Of a stretch of 64,000 nucleotides of DNA, positions 10,764 through 23,374 are shown in pieces. Location: positions 35,952,043 to 36,016,042 of the forward strand of contig NC_064754.1 in assembly GCF_011397635.1 (NCBI RefSeq). Reading direction: 5' to 3'. Both the position numbers and the translations under genes were made by a program. Under the pieces are notes generated by a model. The model was given only the letters and a program-made list of their open reading frames with translations. It did no database searches and was not told the origin of the DNA. Numbering within the stretch: position 1 is the first letter of the stretch; each line of letters starts with the position of its first letter. The stretch comes from Epinephelus fuscoguttatus (taxonomy: Eukaryota; Chordata; Actinopteri; Perciformes; Serranidae).

Positions 10764-12309
10764 GGTGGTGACGATGGAGTTGGATGGGTGAAGCACTGTG
10801 GGTGCGGTAAGAGGGTCTTCCAGTCTCACTGCTGGTCTCCCCCCTTGGTGAGCCTGGCTGGTATCTGATTGGCTGCCTGGCAGGCCGTGGAGCCAATTTG
10901 ATCAGAGGTCTTCAAACCTGTCATGGATGCAGAAAAAGCTCAATGAAAATGGGCAACGTGGTGGTTAACTTAGTGTCACCAAAACTAATGTGACAAATAT
11001 AACAAAACCTGTGGCTACACAACACAATGCGTCCTGCTTTGTTACATTGTATGCTTAAAATAAGAGTGACAAATGACCATTTTCAGAATGAATTAAACAG
11101 GATTCTTTTTTTTTTTTGATTAATTGTTTCATTTCTAAAATGCCCATCATAATTTAGCAGAACTTTGAGTGACGTCTTCAAATTTTGTTTTCGCTGACCA
11201 AAAGTCTAAACCTAATTATATTTCATTTACAACGATATAGCTAAAAAAAAAGCTCATTATTGCTTCATCAATGGCTTAAACGCTGCAATGATTCTTGCAA
11301 AATTGCTTTGCTGAATGACGCCCACCCAACAGACAAACACAAATGAGTCAAACAAATGAACAACTGAATGAGGAATCATTTGTCCCCATGTACATACATC
11401 CTAATTCTTCACATTTTGTGCTCTCAAAGGTGTGAGATGTCATGTTCGACTTAATGGACTGAACACAAGTCACTGGCCAAACTTTTCCAATCCATACTAA
11501 GATGCCAATAATGCCCCTCTACACCCTGGCTCAAGTATCTGCTTTGAAGGAGTGGCCCTTAGTCACTGTGATGACATCATCCTGACTGAGAGCATCATGG
11601 TCCATCACTGTAGACTCAGCTAACAGAGAGCTGTTTTTCTTCACACTAAGATAGATGTTTGCCCAGTGATGCCTCACACAGAAACAGTGTTGTTGACGTG
11701 TAAATAAACTGTTGCGATCTATAACCACTGTGTTGCATTTCTTTCATCGCTATTAAAGGCAGCAAGAGATCAAACTTGTCAGCTGCAGTGTTACACGCAT
11801 CATGACCTGATGCGGTGTTATTCAATTAACATCAGACCGTACGGCTTTCAGGAGGACTGAGCCATGGTGACACCTCCTGAGTGATTAATGTGCATTAAGA
11901 GATAATAAATCGATCAGATCATGAATAGATGAGATGAATAACTGTGTGAATTCAAAGGGATATGGCAGGTGTCACAGAGCTTATAAAGAGCTGAAGCTCG
12001 GGTTAGGAGTTAGGGGAGCTTTTACTCATTTCCCTTTTCATGTATACCCAGGTGTGAAAAAAGCCAGTAGAAAATGTACGCAATTGTACTGTTGGTCCGA
12101 AGGCACTGTGAATACTCTTCTTTGACTGGAGGTTTTATGTTTGTGCCTTCAGAGTTAAAGTGGTTACTTCTTGTGATTGAGAGCATACGCGGGAAAGGCA
12201 TTTGTGTCTTGAGTGCAACAATTAACTCGCTAATGTTAGGCAGCACATCTAGACTTGGTGCTTTGCTCTCCCCCATCATGATCAACTTAGTAAATACATG
12301 CATGAGATA

Positions 12310-13040
12310 GATGGCTGAAAATTGATACTGCTGCCATTACCGATTCTGCTTTCTACTGATTCTCTCTCGATTCCCTTATTGATTCCTGATCAATTGGCGC
12401 ACATGTGACTTAGGTGTGCAAAAGCTCCACTGCTTAACTGTTTTCTTAACCAAAGAAAAAACTCTGCTATGCCTACCTGTGTGGCCCTAATGTTATTATA
12501 ACATAGAATATTTACGCTCAGTTACAGACATGGTGCTTGGTTGTAAAGCAGCGTGAAATATTTGGCATTCCTTGAATTTACACCCGGAAAGACGCTCAGT
12601 CATATTGCTGATGTTTCCACCCTTACTTGAAACTATCATTTCACAAACATTACAAGCAGCACTGTCATCTTTCTCCATGCAATAGGCCTTTTTCACAGCA
12701 GACATTTTGAGTTGTCACAGCCGGTAAAGCTCAGGTGTTGCTTATAACACTAGCTGGCTCTGTTATATTCGAGTGTCCCAGTGAGAGTGATGCTGAGCAG
12801 GCATGCACAAAACAGCACCCTGACATCAAAGCAGCTACATGGAATTCATCATTCGTTTTATTGTTTAAGCCTGTGCTTTGCCTACTGTGACAAGTCAAAA
12901 TGTCTTCCATGAAAAATGCTTATCAAGCTATGTTTTGGCCCGTTTCTTCTTCTCCGCCATGATGCCTCCTGGTTACAAGTTCACAGCAGCGTATACGCAT
13001 GAGTTTCACGTCATTGTTTTGCAATGCCCAACTGTCAGAA
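12310..13040 (-). mobile_element. Decayed hAT element with BED-finger remnant
   Basis: The minus-strand frame 12705-12496 encodes KKAYCMEKDDSAACNVCEM and NISNMTERL, a degraded BED finger of hAT type in which the histidine pair is lost. Surrounding sequence ('cgattctctctcgattcccttattgattcc' near 12355 and 'cctgtgctttgcctactgtgacaagt' near 12870) is repeat-like; the latter segment recurs near 56621. Ends are approximate. Confidence 0.5.
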
Positions 13041-13138
13041 AATGATCAATAAAGGGAACTGAGAAGCTCATATACAACTCCGATGGCTCGTACAGTTTGA
13101 AAACAACTCTCAACAGGAACCAATTTTGATTACCAACC

Positions 13139-13140
<2 letters not shown>

Positions 13141-13182
<42 letters not shown>
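13141..13182. repeat. (CA)n microsatellite
   Basis: Uninterrupted AC dinucleotide run of 42 bases. Confidence 0.97.
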
Positions 13183-13184
<2 letters not shown>

Positions 13185-13420
13185 TATACACATGCAAACT
13201 CTGCTTCTTTCTCTGTCTGTGCTACAGCTAGCAATCAGAGGGGACGCTGAGGAGGAGTTGTAATTGGTCAGAAGAGAAAATGAACCAAAAGGCCAAGCTG
13301 CTGCTCTGTAATAGGGAGCAAAATGAGGAGCTACAGTCTGCTCCCCTGACTCTCCCTCCTCTGCATTATGGATGGCAGACAGATCTTTTACTGCGGGAGC
13401 CCTGTGGAAATTACTTCTGG

Positions 13421-13421
<1 letters not shown>

Positions 13422-13493
<72 letters not shown>
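13422..13493. repeat. (CA)n microsatellite
   Basis: Uninterrupted AC dinucleotide run of about 72 bases, followed by a degenerate ACAAACACAA tail. Confidence 0.97.
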
Positions 13494-13499
<6 letters not shown>

Positions 13500-14262
13500 A
13501 ATATACTCACACAGTGCAGCTGACCAGCTAATAATAACCCTGGAATATTGTGTATGGCACTTATACAGAGGAGAGAAATCCCAGACACATGAGCGGAGTG
13601 GCCAGGGGGTGCCACTGCCCCAGGGCCCACACTTAGAGACAAACTAGTAGGATTTACCTACAGCTGGCATCAAGAAATGTGTCAGCCACCTCACTAATGG
13701 TTAAAACTATGAACCAAAACAGAAAAGACAACTATCAAACCACCATGTTTTGAACAGACACATTACAAACACTAACATGAAGTCATGTTTGTGTGTTGAA
13801 ACATTAACAGCAATCTTAACAAACCACTCAGTCCAGCAGTGGACATGATGGAAATGTGGGCCTTCACTACAATATGTTAGTACGAATCCTTGAATTGATC
13901 TACAGTGCAGTGTGTTTGTGTTTTTCTTTTCTTTATCAAGCTAGGTGATAAAGGAGAGGAGGTACAAATTGGGTGTATTGAAACACAAGGAGTGTAAGAA
14001 TAAGAGAAGTTTAATTGCGTCTTGTGCTTAACACAACTACAGGGAGTTTTAAAAAGGGACTGTGATATTATGTAGTTATTATGTAGTTTATTAACATATT
14101 CGGATACACAAATGAGTAAAACATTCATAATTAATCTCCATGAACTTAAATTTTGTTTATAGAGAAATCAGTCAGAATGTTAAATTAATCTGTTGTTCAC
14201 CACATCTCAGCCCGTCTGCCTGTGGTGTTGCAGAAGGTCTACTTTGTAGCCTATTTAAATAG

Positions 14263-14670
14263 CAGTGTTTCCCCTACCATTATATGAGGGGGCACGTCCC
14301 CCAGTTAACTTTAGCTCGTCTGCACTGTAGACTGTCTGTGTGCTACACTGACTTTTCCCCCCACCCCTATAACTTAAGTTACTTTATAGATTTTGATTAT
14401 TTATATTTTGAAAAAACATAACATATAATAAATCAATAGAGCTACCGCTTGCAGTATAAGATAAAGCAATTAAAATGAGCTCCTCCTTATCAGTTACAAC
14501 ATGAAAGTGATATTTACATTATTATCTATTGTTTATGGATATGGTAGGACATATTATTATTATTATTATTATTATTATTCAATAGCTGTGAATTTTAATA
14601 TGACTTTATCAGAGGGGCCCCTTAAGAATGCTCTGCCCCCTCAGTGCTGAGAGTCTAGCTCCGTCCCTGC
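14263..14670. mobile_element. Candidate hAT-like MITE with internal (ATT)n
   Basis: It opens with CAGTGTTTCCCCTACCATTA, a terminus I recognise from abundant fish hAT MITEs, and closes around 'gagtctagctccgtccctgcctg'. It contains an (ATT)n run at 14551-14579. The matching right terminus is degraded and no target duplication was found. Confidence 0.4.
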
Positions 14671-16645
14671 CTGACAAAAAATACACAACATATGCACACA
14701 CCACACTGCAACAAGAACAATACAGTTAATTGATCGACAAATACCATAACGAACTGTCCATGTATTAGAAAACTGTGCAATGATGAATTGATTTTGGCCG
14801 TGTAATCAACCATGAAGGTTGACAGAAACATACAGATGCAGGCAAGGAGAGCAGAATAGCCTGCAGGAGAGGAGAGGAGCATAATAACAGTCTGAACAGG
14901 GAGAACACTGCATGGGGAAGAGACAAGGACCACATTCATGCACAGAAACCAGCCCAATCAAAAGAGCCATTAACAAGTCAATGAGACCAATCACATTTGT
15001 AAAAGGGCTTAGCAAAAAACATGAATCTGAAATAACGTCCCTTTCATGTCAAATAAGTCCACCCATATAAGCTCATGGTAAAACAGCTTTCCCCTCACAG
15101 TAGTTATTTACTCAAGTTACTCTGGTCAAGCTAAACTACCCTGATCTGGCTGAATTTGCTGCAACAGTCAGAGCTGACAACGTCCGTTTGCCTTTTCTTT
15201 TCAGATTAAAATCATCTGACAGACGGGGGAGCCTCAGGCAGTGATGCATCTGCCTTGACAGTCACATATTCACCTCGAACCCAGCAGTGGAACTGAGGTG
15301 ATCTCTATGATTGATAAAATTTATAACAGTGTCAAACACTTGTGAATGTTTTCACCTTGATCCCAACACCCAGAGAGCCTTTAATAAGTGGACAGTACGG
15401 CAGGCTCATGTTCCCAGCCTTGGCCAGTCTGTAATACTTTAAATCAAAGGCACAAGAGAGAGAAACCATACAATATATAAAACAATATAACAGCATAAAG
15501 GCCAGCTCTCTCTGGACAGAGTTCGAATTATTGTTGAGGGATCTCTCTACTGCAGATCCACACTGGGATTTAAGCTGGGTGAATGATTATTTTAACTGAG
15601 CTGCCACAGTTTTCTTCTTTCGATCAGGAGGATGGATCCATGATCCATGATACAGGATCCATGATACAGAATCACAATCCATCCATTAGTGGATAATAGT
15701 GCGAATGAAAACTGGATGAATTTGACTAATCAGAGCTCACAAGTGCATTAGCTGAGTCCAGATGAAAGCTAATCAAACCTCTTCTTCTGCATCTGTTACT
15801 TCCAAGCTGTGTATTCCTCTCAACGAGAAGCCAAATTGCAGAAAACCATTCTGACCTTTGCGACTTAACTTTGAGGCCAATAAAATAATTGCCTCATTTA
15901 AACTTGTCACTTTGCTTATGGTGCTTGTTAGATGGTATGATTTGGCCTGGGAGACAAAAAATGAGAGTTCTGGGTTATGGCTAAATGTTCCCTAATACCC
16001 TTGGCGACCAAAATTAGCAAGTACATGCAAGGTTTTTGAACGCGGGTAAACCCACTAAATATAGGCAATAGAGTCATTTCCCACGGCCAGTACATGAGTA
16101 TGCCTGAATGTTTTTTTTTTTTGCATGTCACATTCAAGGTCACAACAAACATGCTGGAAAACAGGGCTAGTAAATAATGGAAAATAGGATGGAGGACAGT
16201 GACAATATCTATTTGCATGTAAACAACTTGAACTCAAATGTGCATCACAACACTGCGTTGTAAAAGAGTAAAATGTATCATGAGGTGTCATGTTTCCACC
16301 ACTGCCAAACGGAGTTGGAGCTGATGAATGCCGTGACAACTGTCCTGTCCTGAGAATGAGTGCAAATTGTAACCTCTCCCACTAAGGGAAGAGCCAGATG
16401 TTAGTGGGTCTGAGTGTTTTCTTTGTCCAGTAGGAAACAGGCTTTAGTCAACTTCCAGGCTAGCTACCTGCTCAGATCAGCCCCTTTGGGATGTTGCAAT
16501 CGCAACAATTCACACAAATTCAGCCAATTCCCATCACCATCGACCTTGCAATATTCTCCAATCACCTTAACTTTACTGCAAAATGTGACTTTACTCCAGG
16601 AGGAGAGTGAGCTCTGCACCTGGGACAGAGTCATTCACACGTAAA

Positions 16646-16879
16646 AAAAATTGATACAGCATTGTATTGCGATATTTTGCATGGCAATATTGTATTGATA
16701 CACGGACGCCAAGTATCGATCATTTATCATACACGATTCATTAGATAGATAAAGGTAATAAATCACAATATGTCGCAGTATACTGTATCGCAATACTCAG
16801 CATATCGCAATAATACTATATTGTGACCTAAATATCGTGATAATGTTGCATTGTGAGTCCTCTGGCGATTCTCACCCCT
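16646..16879 (-). mobile_element. hAT-like MITE fragment
   Basis: The right end, read on the minus strand, is AGGGGTGAGAATCGCCAGAG, followed by repeated CACGATA/ATATTG/TATCGCAATA words typical of a very common fish hAT MITE. The left terminus was not found, so the copy appears truncated. Confidence 0.55.
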
Positions 16880-16984
16880 TCACACAGTGACAGAGCTATC
16901 TAACATCACACAGCTAAGCTTACTGACAGGGTTAACAACAGAATTGAGTCGTTTTGTGTCGATATGAGTTTGTTGGAGTCGTTT

Positions 16985-17281
16985 AACAGCTTTGTGTTGG
17001 ATGCAAACCATTGTTGCTGTGTTACCTCATTCTTGCCAGGAAGAAAGAGCAGGTGGAAAACATATACTAAATCTATGGGGAACACTGGATACTCATAACA
17101 AATCAGAGCGAGCATTGCAAGTATTTTCACAATTTTCACCTGCCCCCGCAGTTTCATTGCAAAAAAAGCCTACAAACATCGCAACATGCATTGCAATTTT
17201 TTAGAGAAGCTGCCATGAAATCAGGTATTTAAGGCCGCTAAAAATCCCCCAAAAAGCCTTTGAAATCCTGGAGGGACTGAC
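16985..17281 (-). repeat. Dispersed MITE-like repeat
   Basis: On the minus strand it begins CAGTCCCTCCAGGATTTC and passes through TTTTTGGGGGATTTTTAGCGG and GCGGGGGCAGGTGAAAATTG, an arrangement familiar from teleost repeats. The open frame on this strand (17157-16906) shows no known protein domain. Confidence 0.4.
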
Positions 17282-18246
17282 AGATGACTGCATCCATATT
17301 AGATCACATTTTTCCCACAGCCTTGAAGGGTTTAACCACTTTCACAATTTATTGCAAAACAGCAAAAAAATAAGCAAACAAACAAAATCAATACCAGCTA
17401 ACTTTATTTAAACTTCATAAAAATAGGCCAACCTTTGCCCAAAATAACAAAAATTGAGATTTTGTTGGGACAGGAATCTGGACTTATCAATAAGAATGTC
17501 GTGGGAACTGCATTTAAAAAACACAAGTGCTATGAAACATCTTAATCATCAGCCTATTAACCACGACAGTACAAAAGAGGAGATGCTTCAGAGCAACACA
17601 GGGAGCTATTCAGCTGTGTCACTGTGCTCTGACCACACTGTAAAAGGTGTGAGTCATGTGGACTACAGCCAAGTGCTTCCAAAGTGGGAGTTTTTCCTAG
17701 CTCCCTCACACACGCACACACGCACGCACGCACATACACATACACGCACAGGGTAATGGAAGGACATAGTGAAGGTCTCTGACGAAACAAAACATGCCAG
17801 ATTTTCTGAGCTTGGCTGTTGCTCTGTGTATGACAGGCTTCCTCTAATGTCATTGTGTACTTGGGAGAAACTGCAGAGGACTGTGAGACAGTCAAATTTT
17901 AATCCATATTTAAGTGGATTACAATATGTGTATTTACAAGTATGTATAGTGTGTATGTGCGACATGAAAGGTTACCGTTTAGCATGCACACTCACGTCTG
18001 CATGTTTGGTGTATCCGTGTTTATATTCCGTGTAGTTCCACCTCAGTATGTGCATGTGTTGACACACTGTTGTGTGATAGATGCATGCCCAGTTTTGAGT
18101 GTTTATGTTTAGTCTGTCCTTGACTGATATCGCCATGCACAATTATGGTATTGTATAAATTCTACGCCTGAACGCATCCTCTCCAAGCTCTGACTGTCTA
18201 CTGAAACAGACAGCGCTATTGTTTCCTCCTCTGACCCCCCCCCCGC

Positions 18247-18283
18247 GCACACACACACACACACACACACCCACACACACACA
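18247..18283. repeat. (CA)n microsatellite
   Basis: AC repeat interrupted once by CC, adjoining a short C-run. Confidence 0.95.
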
Positions 18284-19244
18284 GTAATCCAACATGAACC
18301 CATGTCCCCTTTGCCCCTCCATGTTTTAAATGTTGCATACGTGTTTTGCATGCAAACCCTTGAGCAGGATGGGTCCGATTTACAAAATACTTCACTGGTG
18401 TAAAGACGCTTTTCACGGTCTCCATCTGGGCTTGGGTGACGTTAAGCCAGCCTGGGGCAAATAAAATAATGAGTGTGTAAAAAAAGAGTACCCCTTTGCT
18501 CACTTCACTACACCAACAAACAACAGCTCCATCTACATTTTTCCTATCTGCGAAATAAGCAGTGACGTACGGTCACATTACATGCTATCACAGACATTCT
18601 GAGGCGTAACTTATTTCCCAAGAGGCCCGAAAAACCCTCTTGGAGAAAACCTGACCAGCATTTTATGAAAGAAAAACACAAAAATCAGCTAGTTTTCACC
18701 GGGATCCTGACCTTGCTGATGTATCACCCCCTCCCTCTTCTCCTCCCCCCTGTGTCTATGTGCGTGTGTATTTTGCCCTCGGGGCCTTCCAGCCCTGACA
18801 TTAAGGGCGACCCCTTTGTTAATCCGTAGCTGTTAACCTCGCTGTTGCTCCAGCTCATGATCTCATGTTTGGTTACTGACACGTGGACTGTTCATTTCCA
18901 TGCTATTCATCTACTGGATCCACGGTCCTTGTGACTGCTGTTGGGCTTGCTGCTGCTCAAAGTGTCTCATTGTGAAGGAGGGGTGTGTTTTTTTCTGATA
19001 TTCCTGCTGAGAGCTCTCGCTCCCTCAGTGTTTGGGGAAGCCATATCTGGAGTCAGAACGAATGTATTAGCTGAAACCAATGGATGGAATTAGGTCTTTG
19101 ACACACTGGTGCGAACGTATTGACAAGTTAAACATGCTCTACATATAGTGCGCAAGGGCAATGGGGTGTGAAGCAGATAAAAAAAATCAATATGTGTATG
19201 ATGAAAGCAGGCTTTTAAATTGAACTGTACAGCATCTGCCTGAC

Positions 19245-20631
19245 AGGGTGAAAAGTAAGAACATCTTTCTTTATACTTCTACTTCACGATATTTCAGATG
19301 GAAATATTGTACTTTACAAAATTTATTTGACAGCAATAGTTTTGGGTTGGTTTTCAGATGAAGATTTTACATACAAAACGTGATGCTTTGATGAGATTAA
19401 ACAGACCCAACACACTGTATGAGTACAGTACAGTTAAGCTTGACCCACAACCATACTGAAGTGCCACTAAGCCTACATATTAGTGCAAAAATGATCCTAC
19501 AACATAACACAGACACTAATGATTTTGTATTTTTATTTAAAAGAGTATTTAGCGTTGTACTCCTAAAAAAATAAATAAAATCAAAACCAATGCAGCAGAG
19601 CTAGATATATAAATTCTACTATGTTCCACAGTTTTCGTCCTTGTCAAAGCCCATTCACTCAGAGGATCAGGTGTGTTATGCTAGTAGCCTTGAGCCTTTA
19701 GCCTCACGCAAGGATGAAGAGCAGGCTGCAGAGGTCTGGTAAGCTCATTTCTGTCTAACTCCACATCCCCAGATTTTTGGCATATTCACTTCCTTTCAGT
19801 AAAATTTTTAGAGTTAGCTGAAATAGAGGACCAACAGAAACCTGCACTTCAAAATGTAACTAGCAGTATCCCTTCTTTTTTTCAGCAGTACATTGAAAGT
19901 AACAGAAGGCAGAACTGAGTATATTTCAATATCTGTTTATTAGGGGTGTGCCATATCCTCTTGTTGATGATAATACTGTATATTTTTTAATATCATATGA
20001 AAAATGAAATTCATATAGTGATACTTGCAATATTGCAGTTTGTTGACATATTGATGTCATACTGTTTCCCATGGCAACAACAAGCATGGCTGAAGACAAA
20101 ATTATAACCGACTCTGCGGTGGTTCCAAAAAGAAGTAGAAGAAGTTCCTCTCTCGCCGTGCGCACATGGGGAGTCATTGTTATCAAGTAATTATACCTTT
20201 GGGTTGAACTATTAATATTATATACAGAATCTCAATCTCACTCTGAGTTACTGTTTAATTTTTACTGAATATGTGAAGGCAAACTGTTAGAGTGACAGGT
20301 CAAACTATATCACTTATTTTGTTGCAATTTGGTTTTTTTTTTAATAATTAATACTAAAATATTTTTATCATTGATTTGTCATATCGTCAAGAATATCATC
20401 GCAAAAATACCCTAAAATATATTATATTATATATAAAATATTATTTTAGGGCCATATCACTCATCCCTACTGTTTATTCATCACAACATTGCAAGTAGGC
20501 CTAATATTGTTTTGGCGATATCCAACAATGTTATTGCCTATCACATATTTTTCCTCATATCATGCAGCCCTACTGCGGTCATGGTACTTTTACTCAAGTA
20601 ATTGATCTGAGTACTTCGTCCACCACTGCTG
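19245..20631 (-). mobile_element. Interrupted CAGTGGTGG-family MITE
   Basis: The right end reads ...GAGTACTTCGTCCACCACTG (20609-20629), the terminus of a common fish MITE full of 'ttactcaagta' words. The stretch 19260-19450 (atttcagatggaaatattgtac, gacagcaatag, cagatgaagattttacataca) is interior sequence of the same family, also seen at 22080-22260. The copy is interrupted by the hAT MITE at 19941-20469; its left terminus is not clear. Confidence 0.5.
19941..20469. mobile_element. hAT MITE, 529 bp, exact 8-bp target duplication
   Basis: Ends are TAGGGGTGTGCCATATC and GATATGGC-type complement (right end GCCATATCACTCATCCCTA). The flanks 19933-19940 and 20470-20477 are both ctgtttat, an exact 8-bp duplication. 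A short minus-strand-free stretch inside (atggctgaagac...) resembles the start of a BED/hAT reading frame but is not open. Confidence 0.85.
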
Positions 20632-23374
20632 CCTGACATACTCTACAGTGTATCAGACCGTGCGCTGATGGAACATGGTTTATGTTTATGTCTTTGTGTA
20701 CTGGAAATGTCTACCTACTAACCCATCAGCCCTCCAGCATCATCATCACAGTAACAACAGCCTGTTTTCCAAAACAGCCCTCTTGTACAAACTGTGCTGT
20801 ATAGATTATAGATGTAATTGGTAACTCTTTTACATGTGTGGTGTGCAGGAAATGTTTTCTGGGATTTGTCCAATAAAAATTCAGTGTGACATAAAGCCTG
20901 AATGAGGAGGAGACACATTCAGGACAATCGAAGTAACAGTGACGACCAATGTTTTCCAGACTTGGTTCCCTAAATCTACGGACCACGTTCATTTTATGTG
21001 ACTAATGCTTTCCTGCTCCAAATTTAGTTAGTATCCCTCTCCAGATGATTCGGTTCCCCTGAGTGCCACTGTGAGAGGAAATTGTCTAGAAATAGCCATC
21101 CCCACAACCCATCAATTACTTTCAAGTGCAGGCGACTATATTGCTCTTTTCTGCCACTGGATGGTCAGTGCATTAGTCCTAATACTGCTCAGATTATTTA
21201 ATATTTTATCACTAAAAAATGCAGGATGAAACAGACTACAACATCCACTAATCACATGCTAATCTCAAAACTGGATTACATGAGTGTGTTATAGAGGATA
21301 ACTGCCACAAACTGTGTGCCACCACAGGCACATAGCCACTGCTTAATGTGATGCTTAAGCAATGACTGACATTAGTTTTCCTGCTGCATTCATTATATTA
21401 TCTTTTTTAATTTCATACTTTCCCAGCAGTGCCTTCACGAACACTGATCAGTAGCCGAGCTGCTGTTTAATCACCCATTCTGATTACAAACATCTGCTGT
21501 TTGCATTAGAAATGGCTGCGAGAGAGAGGGAAACAGTCACTACAAATCCACAAACAACGTCTCAAAAATTAGATTCATTTGAGTGTTTTCTTGTATTTCA
21601 TAATGACCTCAAGCCTCCTGGGGAAACGAGTAAACTAATCAAATTTCAGAACCTCAAAAACCTGTTAACTTCCAAATTGTTTACGCCAAAGCACAGGCTC
21701 AGTGACGGCCCATAAGCTGACAGGACACATCACGCTACAGGTCGATTGTGCAAAGGAAGCATCATCCACAGCCCAGTGTGACAACACAGGTTTCAAAATG
21801 CCTCGGTAACACGTCTGTGTTGTTAATCATACTCCCACAGATTCACCCCGCGGTAAATCATTCCCTCATGCTCATTTAAAAGAATACCTCGACTAGCTGA
21901 TGAAATGCTCCGACCTTTTGTGCAGATACGCCACATGTTTGTACCTGAATACCTCATACATCATAGATATGGTAATTAAAGCCAGCAGAATGTTAGTAAT
22001 GACATATGCTTATGAAATATTGTTTGGTAATAGCCACTTATCATAGCTAGTGACAGTGGTGAAACAAAATACATTTACTCAAGTGCTATACTTAAGTGCA
22101 GCTCTGAGCTACTTGTAGTTCTCAAGTATATCCATTTGATGCCACTTCATACTTGCACTCCACTCCATTTCAAAGGAAAATATTGTACTTATTTACATTT
22201 ATCTGACAGCTGTAATCATTTTTCAGATTAAGATTTTACATAAAAAACATTTTAAAGTCCAGTGGTTTCCAACTCCTATAAACATCAGTGCCTAGTTGGG
22301 GCACTTGTCACGTTTAGATGTCTGTGAGTTGTTCGCAGTTCCACCGAAGGGACATTCTTCTCAAATAGTTTCCTATAAATAATGGTGTGATGCCTAAAGA
22401 GGAAAAATTACCCAGTATTTCACAATAAAGCAAAGATTAGAGGAAACTCCAAATTCTGAATCTGAATTTTGTGTTCTTTTTCTTCTTTCCTTGTTCATTT
22501 ATAATCTCATGACCCCTCAGATTCATCTTGTGACCCTTTGAATCACCAGACCAGCTTGCAAATATGAATTAGTCTTGAACCTCTCGGTTTAATTTTGATA
22601 TCCAAGGGGCATTATCAACAGCCTGAGACTAAAATGCCTCTGGATGCCAATGGACAGATCTACAACCAGTCAGAGCAACGAAACATGTTACATAGAGCTA
22701 AGCAACGGGAAAATGTAAACAGATTACAGCGTGCAGAGATGAGCTGTGAAGGTGCGGAATCAGTATGTCTGTGAACGAGTGATGCCTTTTTGGCCATCGG
22801 AATTTGAAGATAAAGGGTGTTTTAACTCCCTCTACTAAAATATTTGGTAACACTTCACTTGAAGGTATCTTCATAAGAGTGACATGACACTGTCATGACT
22901 ATGACATGACATGGTCATGAACCTGTCATGAACATTATGTACATGTCATAAATGTTTATGACTGCTGTCATTAAGTGTCATTCGGTTTTTGTAACAACAA
23001 GTTGACATTGTTTGGGTTGTCTTGATTATGACATGTCATTAATTAAAGTGGCATTACCAGAAGCTGTCTTTGTCATGACGACTTGACATTAAATTTGTTT
23101 GGGATGTCCATATTATGACACCTTGACATTAACCAGGATGACATTACTAGAAGCTGTCTTTGTCATAACAATAATAATCATTATGTCAACTTGTCATAAA
23201 CACAAAAAGAGGTGCATTTCTTGTTTATGTCAAGTTGTTATGACAAAGACATCTTCTAGTAATGTCATCCTGGTTAATGTCATGTCAATGGCATTTTGAA
23301 TAAGGACATCCCAAACAAATTTAATGTCAACTTGTCGCGACAAAGACAGCTTCTGGTAATGTCACTTTAATTAA

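Noticed and set aside
13110..13642. Several frames encoding poly-(Cys-Val) or poly-(Thr-His)
   Set aside because: They are translations of CA dinucleotide repeats.
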